DNA of 36,069 bases. It comes from Deltaproteobacteria bacterium. GTDB taxonomy: Bacteria; Desulfobacterota; Dissulfuribacteria; Dissulfuribacterales; UBA3076. The stretch spans positions 1-36,069 of the forward strand of contig DQXT01000128.1 in the NCBI GenBank assembly GCA_011042225.1, read 5' to 3'. The position numbers were made by a program, and so were the translations under genes. Below are positions 7,753 through 15,428 of this stretch, one piece after another. The notes beneath the pieces are model-generated. The model did no database searches. It was not told the DNA's origin and saw nothing but the letters and a program-made list of their open reading frames with translations. Position 1 is the stretch's first letter. Each line of letters opens with the position of its first letter.

Positions 7753-9920
7753 TGCTTCAGTTAAATGTTGCTTTTCTTTGGCATATGCATCAACCTCTTT
7801 ACCTTGACCCGATCTGGGACCGGTTTGCGATGCCATGGGTCAGACTACATTCTGTCAAGGCTTACTCCGACATGATAGCATGTCTGGACTCCAGGCCCGA
7901 GGCAAAGGTAACTTTCAATCTGGTTCCATCGCTTATTTCCCAAATCCTGTCTTATATCCAAGGCAAAACCGACGGTTTCCTGGAATTGAGCCGCCGCCCT
8001 GCCTTCGAGCTTTCTCCTTCAGAGCAGGAGTTCATCCTCACGCATTTTTTCAGCTGCCAGTGGCCTACTATGGTAGAACCTTATAAGAGATATCTGCAAC
8101 TGCTGGAGTTGCGGGGGAGGGACTTTAGCCCATCGCATTTCTCACAAGTGAGAAAGAAATTTTCAGCACAGGATTATTTAGACCTTCAGGTATGGTTTAA
8201 TCTCACCTGGGTCGGTTTTTCCTCGAGAAATCACCCCTTGATAAGTTCTCTTTTGAAAAAAGGGCAACTGTTCAGCGAAGAAGAAAAGATGGATCTACTG
8301 GAATTCCATATTGAACTCATGAAAGGCATCATTCCCCGTTATAGTTCGAAATGGAACGAAGGGCAGATAGAGATCAGCGTTAGCCCATTTTATCATCCTA
8401 TTCTTCCCCTCCTGATCGATACGGATCTGGGGAAAAGGCCCAGGCCGGAGACCAAGCTCCCCGTGCGGCTGACTTGCCCGGAAGATGCCAGAACCCAGCT
8501 GAAAAGAGGTAAGCATTACTGTAGGGAGGTCTTGGGGAAAAACCCTTTAGGAGTCTGGCCATCGGAAGGCTCCGTTTCCCCTGAGCTTATCCCTATTATT
8601 GAAGAGGCTGGATTCTCATGGACAGCAACAGACGAAGCCATCCTATATAATTCACTTGAGAAAATCGAATCACAAAGTCTATTTCAGCCTTATAGAGTGG
8701 AAATCAATGGATGCCACGCAGACATGGTCTTTCGCCACCGTCAGCTTTCGGACCTGATAGGTTTTGTTTATCAGAAAAACCACCCCCAGGCTGCAATCAC
8801 CGACTTTGTCTCCAGGTTAAAAGAAATCTATAATAGCCTTCAGAGAATGGATCGTCCCCCTTTTGTTGCTATAATCTTGGATGGGGAAAATCCATGGGAA
8901 TATTACCAAGACGGTGGCGAATCCTTCCTGACAGGTCTATATGATGCAATTATCAAAGAACCAACGCTTGCTCTTGTGACCATTGGACAATATCTTGAAA
9001 ACCATCCGCCGACATTGATCCTGCCGCGGCTATATACAGGATCTTGGATAAATCATGATTTCGGCATCTGGATCGGTGGACAGGATGAAAACCGGGCGTG
9101 GGAAGCCCTTGGTCATACAAGAAAGGCCATCGACAATGCTAAAAAACAGGAAAACATTAATGAAGACGCCGTGGACATAGCCATGGAATCTATTTTTGCT
9201 GCCGAAGGAAGTGACTGGTTCTGGTGGTATGGAAACAAATTTAAGACTGGTTATGCGTATGAATTTGACCGCCTCTTCCGAACTCATCTCAAAAAAGTCT
9301 ATAATAGCCTTAATATGGCAGTCCCTGATGAGTTGCTGAGTCCGATCAGGGCTCCAAGACAAGTAGCGCCCAATACTGAACCAACGTGTTTTATACACCC
9401 GCGAATCGATGGACGATTGAGCTATTTTGGGGAATGGAGAGGTGCAGGATCAATTACCTTGGAAGACAACGGGGGAGCCATGTATTTCGGAGCGGACTCA
9501 CTGACTGAGATTATCTACGGCTTTGACCTTGAGTCTTTTTATATCAGGATAGATACTAGAGAAGGGGGCTTTGATGCATGGGACACTGATTCCGGTATCA
9601 AGATAACCATCTCATCCAAGGCCATAATTATTATCGAGCTGACTATCAACGGATCTATAGGCTCTCTTGATGAAAAATCCAGGCTTTTAAAAAATGGAAA
9701 GCCCCTTGTTTTTCACGAAACTGGAGCAAGATACGCTGTAAATAAACTGGCAGAAATGGCAATACCTTTCTCACTTCTAGACTCCAATCCCAAAGATGAA
9801 TTGACCTTTTATGTTGAAACAATACAAAACAAATTGGTGAGAGATAGGTTGCCCCGGGAAGGCTATATAATGGTCAAAGTACCGGATAAGGACTTTGAAC
9901 GCAGGCTTTGGCTGGTTTGA
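7752..9920 (+). CDS. Glycoside hydrolase family 57 enzyme (alpha-amylase / glucanotransferase-like)
   Basis: A 722-residue GH57 protein acting on alpha-glucans (glycogen, starch or maltodextrins), probably cytoplasmic because no signal peptide is present. GH57 motifs: HMHQP at residues 11-15, HPILP at 215-219, WPSEGSV at 269-275 with Glu272 as likely nucleophile, LDGENPW near 376-382 with Asp377 as likely acid/base, and AEGSDWFWWYG as the fifth region. The catalytic barrel takes up about 450 residues; the C-terminal 200 form a beta-rich domain. Whether it hydrolyses, branches or transfers glucans cannot be decided here. The start ATG overlaps the preceding stop; galT follows after 10 bp. The pairing suggests glycogen or galactose-containing glucan turnover. 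Confidence 0.88.
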   Translation: MLQLNVAFLWHMHQPLYLDPIWDRFAMPWVRLHSVKAYSDMIACLDSRPEAKVTFNLVPSLISQILSYIQGKTDGFLELSRRPAFELSPSEQEFILTHFFSCQWPTMVEPYKRYLQLLELRGRDFSPSHFSQVRKKFSAQDYLDLQVWFNLTWVGFSSRNHPLISSLLKKGQLFSEEEKMDLLEFHIELMKGIIPRYSSKWNEGQIEISVSPFYHPILPLLIDTDLGKRPRPETKLPVRLTCPEDARTQLKRGKHYCREVLGKNPLGVWPSEGSVSPELIPIIEEAGFSWTATDEAILYNSLEKIESQSLFQPYRVEINGCHADMVFRHRQLSDLIGFVYQKNHPQAAITDFVSRLKEIYNSLQRMDRPPFVAIILDGENPWEYYQDGGESFLTGLYDAIIKEPTLALVTIGQYLENHPPTLILPRLYTGSWINHDFGIWIGGQDENRAWEALGHTRKAIDNAKKQENINEDAVDIAMESIFAAEGSDWFWWYGNKFKTGYAYEFDRLFRTHLKKVYNSLNMAVPDELLSPIRAPRQVAPNTEPTCFIHPRIDGRLSYFGEWRGAGSITLEDNGGAMYFGADSLTEIIYGFDLESFYIRIDTREGGFDAWDTDSGIKITISSKAIIIIELTINGSIGSLDEKSRLLKNGKPLVFHETGARYAVNKLAEMAIPFSLLDSNPKDELTFYVETIQNKLVRDRLPREGYIMVKVPDKDFERRLWLV

Positions 9921-9930
9921 GGAATTATTA

Positions 9931-10932
9931 ATGCCTGAACTACGCAGGGATACAATCATAGGCAGATGGGTTATTATAGCCAAGGAAAGGGGGCAACGCC
10001 CATATGATTTCGTCATTGAAAAAGACAAGACCAAGGGAGGATTCTGTCCTTTATGCCCAGGAAATGAGCATACGACCCCGCCTGAAGTTCTGGCCTATGG
10101 ACGACCACAGTATGCACCAAATGGACCAGGCTGGACCCTGAGGGTAGTGCCGAACAAATTCCCCGCACTGGTTATAGAAGGAGATCTAAATAAAAGGGGT
10201 GAAGGTATTTATGATAAAATGAACGGCATCGGTGCCCATGAAGTTATAATAGATACTCCAAGGCATGACGAAACCATCCCAGCCATGTCTCATGAACAGC
10301 TTATCCAGACCTTTTGGGCCTATAGAGACCGGATACTTGATTTGGCGCAGGACTCCCGTTTTCGCTATATAATAATTTTCAAAAATTTCGGGCGGGCTGC
10401 AGGTGCTTCTTTAGAACATTCTCATTCCCAGCTTATTGCTCTTCCTATTGTACCTCACCGTATACAAGAAGAGGTCCAAAGCAGTTTACACTATTATGAG
10501 TTTAAGGAACGCTGTATCTTTTGCGACATCATACGTCAGGAAAAATCTCAAGACACAAGAATAGTATGTGAAAATAATAATTTTATTACGATTTGCCCCT
10601 TTGCACCACGTTCGCCTTTTGAGATGTGGTTGATGCCCAAGGAACACCAGTCCTCTTATGTTTCTATGAACGATAATCAATTTCACTCATTGACTGACCT
10701 ATTCCTGGAGACAATGCAACGACTCAACAAAGCCCTGCCGGAAGTACCTTATAATTACATGTTGCACACTGCTCCATTGCGTGACCCTTTCCTGCAACAC
10801 TACCACTGGCATATAGAAATAATGCCCAAGGTGACCACGGTAGCGGGGTTTGAGTGGGGTACCGGATTTTATATCAATCCCACCCCTCCAGAAGAGTCCG
10901 CTCAGTTTCTTAAAAAAATCACTTTAGAATAA
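9931..10932 (+). CDS. galT: Galactose-1-phosphate uridylyltransferase-like protein (GalT family, HIT superfamily)
   Basis: A 333-residue GalT-family nucleotidyltransferase. GalT swaps UMP between UDP-glucose and galactose-1-phosphate through a His-UMP intermediate. Features: start PELRRDTIIGRWVIIA, zinc-type CPLC (Cys39, Cys42), RVVPNKFPAL, and active-site EHSHSQ with His163 and His165. The central residue is Ser, whereas E. coli GalT has HPH. CIFC and the C-terminal HYHWHIEIMP histidine block follow. The HSH form occurs in GalT-like enzymes of many anaerobes, some of which may use other sugar phosphates. The longest frame begins at TTG 9895 inside the GH57 gene; ATG 9931 has GAGGA 8 nt upstream and gives the family N-terminus, so I chose it. 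Confidence 0.85.
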   Translation: MPELRRDTIIGRWVIIAKERGQRPYDFVIEKDKTKGGFCPLCPGNEHTTPPEVLAYGRPQYAPNGPGWTLRVVPNKFPALVIEGDLNKRGEGIYDKMNGIGAHEVIIDTPRHDETIPAMSHEQLIQTFWAYRDRILDLAQDSRFRYIIIFKNFGRAAGASLEHSHSQLIALPIVPHRIQEEVQSSLHYYEFKERCIFCDIIRQEKSQDTRIVCENNNFITICPFAPRSPFEMWLMPKEHQSSYVSMNDNQFHSLTDLFLETMQRLNKALPEVPYNYMLHTAPLRDPFLQHYHWHIEIMPKVTTVAGFEWGTGFYINPTPPEESAQFLKKITLE

Positions 10933-10957
10933 TGGAGTACTAATAATTGTATTAAAC

Positions 10958-10968
10958 TGCTATATAAT
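10958..10968 (+). promoter_or_regulatory. Possible extended -10 promoter for the response-regulator gene
   Basis: In the 70-bp gap between galT and the response regulator, TGCTATATAAT contains a perfect TATAAT (10963-10968). With the -10 read as TATATA (10961-10966) it also fits the TGnTATAAT-style extended -10. No good -35 is present. It would start transcription about 27-30 nt before ATG 11003 and so allow the regulator to be expressed apart from galT. Confidence 0.35.
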
Positions 10969-11002
10969 CAATATCAATAATAAGCAGCCAAGAAGGTGAT
11001 CC

Positions 11003-11362
11003 ATGAATAAAGAAAAAATACTCATAGTTGATGATGAAGAAAGTATTCATCTCCTTTACAAGGAAGAGTTGGAAGAAGAAGGCTATGAAGTCTACTCGGC
11101 GATGAGTGGAGAAGACGCCCTTAAAGTATTTGATGCTCAGGAACCGGATCTTGTCATCTTAGATATCAATATGCCCGGCATGGACGGCATAGAAGTACTC
11201 CGCCAAATGAAACAGAAAAAGCCCGGAGTGCCTGTTATCTTGAGTTCTGCTTATCCTGAGTATAAACAGGATTTGGCATCATGGGCCTCAGATGACTATA
11301 TAGTCAAATCCTTCAACTTAGATGATCTCAAATCCTCTGTCCGTAGAAATTTAGCCAAATGA
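11003..11362 (+). CDS. Single-domain response regulator (CheY-like)
   Basis: A 119-residue protein consisting only of a receiver domain. Acidic pocket Asp10-Asp11, phosphoacceptor Asp54 in LDINMPGMDG, Ser81/Ser82 at the switch position and Lys102 are present. The usual Lys-Pro pair is Lys-Ser here. With no output domain it must act by binding a partner or as a phosphate sink in a relay. ATG 11003 has GAAGGTG upstream. Its 3' end overlaps, in the opposite direction, the 3' end of the PilZ-PAS-kinase-like gene by 12 bases. That neighbour lacks the phosphoacceptor His, so a direct kinase-regulator pair is doubtful. Confidence 0.9.
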   Translation: MNKEKILIVDDEESIHLLYKEELEEEGYEVYSAMSGEDALKVFDAQEPDLVILDINMPGMDGIEVLRQMKQKKPGVPVILSSAYPEYKQDLASWASDDYIVKSFNLDDLKSSVRRNLAK

Positions 11363-12850
11363 AGAAGAGAAGGGAAAGTTTGGCGTATCACTTAAGGAAA
11401 CAGATTTTCTTAATGGTTCTTGTATCTTTGATGTTGTCACCTTAAATATCACTGTTTGAGAACCCGAATTGCCTGAAACGTATACATTAACTCCATATTT
11501 CTTTTTCAAGAGCGGCAAAATATTAAGGGCGGGATCTTTATCTAAAGGGGTATTCAGAGCCTTTCCGTTGTGGCTGATGCGGAGGACCAAGTCTTCATCC
11601 TCCTTAAAAGTTTGGATCGACATCCACATATTGTCAAGAGTCGCCATCTGCTTCATCAGCACTAGGCATAGAGCTAAAAATGCATTAGCCCACTCTGAAT
11701 AATTTCCATAAATTAGAGGGAGATCAGGGAATAAAGATACCTGCCTGTTTATCTTTCTGAAAAAGAAATGGAGGTCTAAAATTCTTAGCTCATCTTTTAT
11801 CAGGCTATTCAAGGAAAACGGCACCATTGCTCCTACTGTCTCATTCTTTCTCCTACGAGCAATGGCCCAACAAAATTCCGTTATTTGACCTGTTATAATC
11901 TGAATTGATTCGATATCAGAGACCCAATCCTTGATCTGTGTTTCATCTATGGCAGTTTCACATCTGGATATTTTTTTAGCTATAAGATCTAGACGCCCGA
12001 TTATTGCGGATAAAGGATTTGCAATATCCTCAAGGAGATCATCGAACAGTTGACCAAAAATCAAATGCCTGTACTGTTGCCAGAGGGTCTCCTCCCTAGC
12101 TTTTTCCCTATCCTGTAACCGATGTAGTGCAGTAACATCGCGATTGCGCAAAAACAGACCTATTGTATCCCCACAAGGGCCAATTAAGGGCAAAAGCCAG
12201 ATATTATAATATTTATTATGACAATCCGGATCATTTAGCCACGGCAAGTCGCAAGGGAAAGAGCTTATCCTAACGTCTTCTTTATCAACCAATGCTTTAT
12301 CGAACAGTTCTTTAAAAGAAGCCTCTCCTTTAGAACCCCTATATAGTAAGCAAACCTCTGCAAATTGTTTTCCTCGGAGTTTTTTAGGATCTCTAGGCAG
12401 GCAAAATGGCTGATTAATATTAGAAAAAACAATATTAAGCTTGGAATCAAAGATCAGGATTCCGTCATCCAGACTATCTAAAAGGTATTGAAAATAAATT
12501 AAATGACTGAGTTCAGTCTCAAGACCTTTAACTAGATCAGAAACAGAAAAAGTCCAATTAGTTACATCTTCAAAGGCTATTCCACTCCTGAATTTGCCTT
12601 TTTCTTTTTTAACCCATTTAATTTGCCCTTTCACAATGTAATCAGTACCAGAGGCCTTTTCACTAGGCCCGAGGGTCACAGTCTCATGATGATGCACAGG
12701 ACTGTCAGACTTAATCTGTATGCCATACGGACTCAAATCAGTTGAGACTGCACGGGTCGCAGTTCCATGGGTTCCTGTTTTTAAGCACAGAGAAACATTT
12801 AGCGGTATTCGTAAGGATCGGCGCCGCTCTTTATGGACTCCTTGTTGCAC
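11351..12850 (-). CDS. PilZ-PAS protein with degenerate histidine-kinase core
   Basis: A 499-residue protein. An N-terminal PilZ domain (residues 1-105) has both c-di-GMP contacts intact: Arg10-x3-Arg14 (RRSLR) and Asp38-x-Ser40-x2-Gly43 (DLSPYG). A PAS-like domain (about 120-245, YLLDSLDDGILIFD) follows. Next is a helical dimerisation region whose H-box reads LLEDIANPLSAI: Glu274 stands where the phospho-His belongs. The remaining ATPase-like domain has no clear N-, G1 or G2 box. It probably reads c-di-GMP and a PAS signal and works by protein contact rather than phosphorylation. The GTG start is well supported: AAGGAG lies 6 nt upstream. A sigma54-type promoter sits 66 bp before the start, and the gene for a sigma54 activator lies beyond it. 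Confidence 0.82.
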   Translation of the reverse strand: MQQGVHKERRRSLRIPLNVSLCLKTGTHGTATRAVSTDLSPYGIQIKSDSPVHHHETVTLGPSEKASGTDYIVKGQIKWVKKEKGKFRSGIAFEDVTNWTFSVSDLVKGLETELSHLIYFQYLLDSLDDGILIFDSKLNIVFSNINQPFCLPRDPKKLRGKQFAEVCLLYRGSKGEASFKELFDKALVDKEDVRISSFPCDLPWLNDPDCHNKYYNIWLLPLIGPCGDTIGLFLRNRDVTALHRLQDREKAREETLWQQYRHLIFGQLFDDLLEDIANPLSAIIGRLDLIAKKISRCETAIDETQIKDWVSDIESIQIITGQITEFCWAIARRRKNETVGAMVPFSLNSLIKDELRILDLHFFFRKINRQVSLFPDLPLIYGNYSEWANAFLALCLVLMKQMATLDNMWMSIQTFKEDEDLVLRISHNGKALNTPLDKDPALNILPLLKKKYGVNVYVSGNSGSQTVIFKVTTSKIQEPLRKSVSLSDTPNFPFSSSFG

Positions 12851-12915
12851 AGAGTCTCCTTATCCTTAAATAAAAAATGTTATGTTAGAGAAAAAACTTA
12901 AGTATTTGAACTAAA

Positions 12916-12931
12916 TGCAAATAAGGTACCA
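12916..12931 (-). promoter_or_regulatory. Sigma54 (-24/-12) promoter for the PilZ-PAS gene
   Basis: Read on the minus strand the site is TGGTAC-CTTAT-TTGCA, compared with consensus TGGCAC-N5-TTGCA: one mismatch, with the essential GG and GC elements exactly 10 bp apart. The predicted transcript start is near 12904, giving a leader of about 55 nt before GTG 12850. Position, orientation and the adjacent sigma54-activator gene all support it. The site was found by eye and has not been scored against a matrix. Confidence 0.65.
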
Positions 12932-12992
12932 AAATAAAAAAATTTACTAATTCAATACTGGGGATACAGTCTAATATCTAAACATCTTTACC

Positions 12993-13040
12993 AATAAAGA
13001 GAAAAGCTTTTCCATAAATGGAAAAGCTTTTCTCTTTATT
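12993..13040. repeat. Perfect 21-bp inverted repeat made of two GAAAAGCTTTTC palindromes (candidate activator-binding sites)
   Basis: Arms at 12993-13013 and 13020-13040 are perfect inverted copies around the 6-base spacer ATAAAT. Each arm itself contains the 12-bp palindrome GAAAAGCTTTTC (13001-13012 and 13021-13032), so the structure is also two direct operator-like sites 20 bp apart, about two helical turns. They lie roughly 100 and 120 bp upstream of the predicted sigma54 transcript start, where enhancer sites for sigma54 activators usually sit. The element directly follows the activator gene. It could instead, or also, act as a terminator, but no U-run follows the hairpin on the minus strand and the stem is AT-rich. 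Confidence 0.65.
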
Positions 13041-13061
13041 ATTTGCCGAATACAAAAATCA

Positions 13062-14144
13062 TTAGAATAGTTCCAGTTCTTTTGGCAACTTCAACTCCAA
13101 GCTACCGTCAGATGAATCCCTGTCCGGCACCTCTACCCCAAAATCTTTTATCTTATAAAGAAGTGCCTTGTAACTTATTTGGAGTAGCTGAGCAGCCTGT
13201 TTGCGATTACCCTTAGTCCGCCTTATGGCCTCTTCTATCACTACTTTCTCAATACGAGCCAGACTCTTTTTTCGGATTTCCTTTAAAGACGGAAACTGTA
13301 TTTGCATTTCATGTCTACAGTTATCTATCACAGATTTTATCAGAGATTCATCCGGCATCCATATTTCAGCAACGGATCGATCTTCCGGCATCTGTTGGCC
13401 CTTGGACTTAAGGATTTCTTCTTCAAGCAAATCAGCGTCTTCTAGGACTATCAATCTCCTCACATAGTTCTCAAGCTCCCTTACATTCCCAGGCCAATGA
13501 TATTCAGCAAAAACCTTTTCAAGCTTACTGGGTATGTCAATAACTCCACCCTTGGACATGCCCTTGTACTTTCGAATAAAGTGTTCAAGAAGGTATGAAA
13601 TATCTTCCTTTCTGACCCGAAGGGGGGGGACTACTATCTTTATAATATTGATTCGGTAATAGAAATCCTCTCGAAACCTACCTGTACTTACATCTTCATC
13701 AAGATTGTGATTAGTAACGGATATCACCCAGGTATTGACATGAACATTTCTTACCCCGCCTACACGAACAAATTCAGAATCCTGTAATACCTGTAAAAGT
13801 TTGGCCTGTAATGCGACAGGCATATCGCCGATCTCATCCAGTAATATGGTCCCCTTGTCAGCCAATTCAAATTTTCCTGGCTTTGGCTGTATTGCTCCGG
13901 TAAATGCACCACGCTCGTAACCGAATAGCTCGCTCTCAAGAAGCTCACTCGGTAGCGCAGCACAATTAACTTTGACCAGAGGATGCTCCCGACGATAAGA
14001 AAGATGGTGCAGGGTACGGGCAACCAGTTCTTTACCTACACCACTTTCTCCACAAATAAGGACATTTAAATCGGTGTCCACTACCTGGTTTATCAGATCC
14101 TTGATGCGCCTGATCGATGGACTATTGCCAATCATTAAGTTCAT
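13062..14144 (-). CDS. Sigma54-dependent transcriptional activator without receiver domain
   Basis: A 360-residue bacterial enhancer-binding protein. The AAA+ domain begins at residue 4: Walker A GESGVGKE (32-39), sigma54-contacting loop GAFTGA (79-84), Walker B ILLDEIGDM (100-108), and the WPGNVREL sensor-II region near 215. A Fis-type HTH follows close to the C-terminus (GNRKQAAQLLQISYKALLYKI, about 312-332). There is no N-terminal receiver, GAF or PAS domain, as in PspF, so control must come from a partner protein or from expression level. The start is ATG 14144. The target is probably the next gene downstream on the same strand, which has a matching sigma54 promoter and twin palindromes. 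It is divergent from the diguanylate cyclase gene. Confidence 0.92.
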   Translation of the reverse strand: MNLMIGNSPSIRRIKDLINQVVDTDLNVLICGESGVGKELVARTLHHLSYRREHPLVKVNCAALPSELLESELFGYERGAFTGAIQPKPGKFELADKGTILLDEIGDMPVALQAKLLQVLQDSEFVRVGGVRNVHVNTWVISVTNHNLDEDVSTGRFREDFYYRINIIKIVVPPLRVRKEDISYLLEHFIRKYKGMSKGGVIDIPSKLEKVFAEYHWPGNVRELENYVRRLIVLEDADLLEEEILKSKGQQMPEDRSVAEIWMPDESLIKSVIDNCRHEMQIQFPSLKEIRKKSLARIEKVVIEEAIRRTKGNRKQAAQLLQISYKALLYKIKDFGVEVPDRDSSDGSLELKLPKELELF

Positions 14145-14444
14145 TTATTTTTTGACTAGAGAAAAAACACCCATGAGTGAAAAATATTAACTGTAAAATT
14201 AATTTAACCTTAGCAAGAAGGCAAATCAAAATCAACAAGGCTACTATTTTTAATATTTTATTCAAATCAAGGAATATCTTGTTTCGTTCTCTTTAAATGA
14301 TTATAAATCACTTTGATTGGAGGGGTTGAAAAACTATACTTAATAAAGTAGGCATCATTTTCTTTAATTTGTACTTTATAAAGCAATTGTTTCAAGAAAA
14401 TTTTGTATGCTAAATAATATATCAATAAAATCTCGGGGAATAAA
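14145..14444. other. Divergent AT-rich intergenic region
   Basis: Exactly 300 bp between the sigma54 activator (minus) and the receiver-GGDEF gene (plus). It should carry promoters for both. I found no sigma54 element on either strand. A weak sigma70-like possibility for the plus gene is TTGTTT followed 18 bp later by TAAATA, around 14388-14417. The 10-bp palindrome CTTTATAAAG occurs around 14370-14379. No coding sequence or RNA gene was recognised. Confidence 0.4.
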
Positions 14445-15428
14445 TTGTCTGAATTTTTAGAATCATCTGACGACCAAATAAATTTGATCCCAAAAAAACT
14501 GTCACAAAAGCCACAACAACTCCTAATTGTTGACGACGATCCTGCTATAAGAAATTTGCTGACAGAATTTCTCTCCCGTTTGGGACACCAATGTCGTACA
14601 GCGGTTGACGGTGTGGAGGCCATGGCATTGTTAAAACAGTCCCCCAGCACGATCGTAATCACTGACTTCCAGATGCCCAGAATGGATGGAATGGAGCTTA
14701 TCCTTAAAATCAAAAAACTCTGGCCTGAAACCGACGTAATAGCAATAACAGGATATGTTCGAGACTTTAATTATACCGACGTTATTAAAGCCGGGGCATC
14801 TGACTTCATTCAAAAGCCCTTTCACCTCGATGAGCTAGAGGCCAAACTCAACAGAATAACTATAGAACGTGGATATAGGACCCTGCTGCAGAGACTTTCT
14901 ACAAGAGATGTCCTCACAGATCTATACAACAGGCGCTTTCTCGATCATAAACTTGAACAGGAGGCAGAGAGGGCCACACGTCAAAATTATTTTATTTTTC
15001 TAATCATATTAGACCTGGACAATTTCAAGGAGCTAAATGACACCTTGGGACATCAGGCCGGAGACAAAGTGCTCCAACGCTTAGCTCAGGTGTTGAGTAA
15101 TTCCATCAGGAGTAATGTTGATATTCCATTTCGCTATGGAGGAGATGAATTTGCTATAATGATTCCCCAAGCCGACACAGAGCAGGTAAATCAAATAGCA
15201 GAACGTATACGAAGCAATTACATGAATGAAGATATAGGCAAAACTTCACTTAGCATAGGTATTTCCCGCTTCAGAAGAACAAACAAGAGTTTGCGCGAAG
15301 ATATTAACGATTTTATACGTAAAGCCGATAGCTCAATGTATGCTGCAAAAAAAGGGGGGGGTAATAAAATAATATTTAACGAAGAAATTAAAAACGGAAC
15401 TCACTTGATCACAGAGCCTGCTAATTAA
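14445..15428 (+). CDS. Response regulator diguanylate cyclase (receiver-GGDEF)
   Basis: A 327-residue PleD/WspR-like protein. The receiver (residues 25-140) has Asp30-Asp31, phosphoacceptor Asp74 in ITDFQMPRMDG, and Lys124. The GGDEF domain (about 152-315) keeps GGDEF at 232-236 and the DLDNFKELND metal/GTP region. It should therefore make c-di-GMP when phosphorylated. The inhibitory I-site RxxD is not conserved: SNVD stands at that spot, so product feedback is doubtful. The start is TTG 14445 with GGGG upstream; no in-frame ATG occurs before the receiver. Its last 8 bases overlap the 3' end of the opposing mreB-like gene. A PilZ c-di-GMP receptor is encoded about 2 kb away. Confidence 0.9.
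   Translation: MSEFLESSDDQINLIPKKLSQKPQQLLIVDDDPAIRNLLTEFLSRLGHQCRTAVDGVEAMALLKQSPSTIVITDFQMPRMDGMELILKIKKLWPETDVIAITGYVRDFNYTDVIKAGASDFIQKPFHLDELEAKLNRITIERGYRTLLQRLSTRDVLTDLYNRRFLDHKLEQEAERATRQNYFIFLIILDLDNFKELNDTLGHQAGDKVLQRLAQVLSNSIRSNVDIPFRYGGDEFAIMIPQADTEQVNQIAERIRSNYMNEDIGKTSLSIGISRFRRTNKSLREDINDFIRKADSSMYAAKKGGGNKIIFNEEIKNGTHLITEPAN

Noticed and set aside
8827-9311. 14-bp direct repeat TCTATAATAGCCTT at 8827-8840 and 9298-9311
   Set aside because: Both copies lie inside the GH57 gene and encode the same Tyr-Asn-Ser-Leu helix turn; coincidence of coding is enough.
12993-13040. Ordinary intrinsic terminator for the sigma54-activator gene
   Set aside because: The hairpin is perfect, but it is AT-rich, lacks a following U-run on the minus strand, and is built of two short palindromes at enhancer distance from a sigma54 promoter. 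Terminator function is possible but not the best single explanation.
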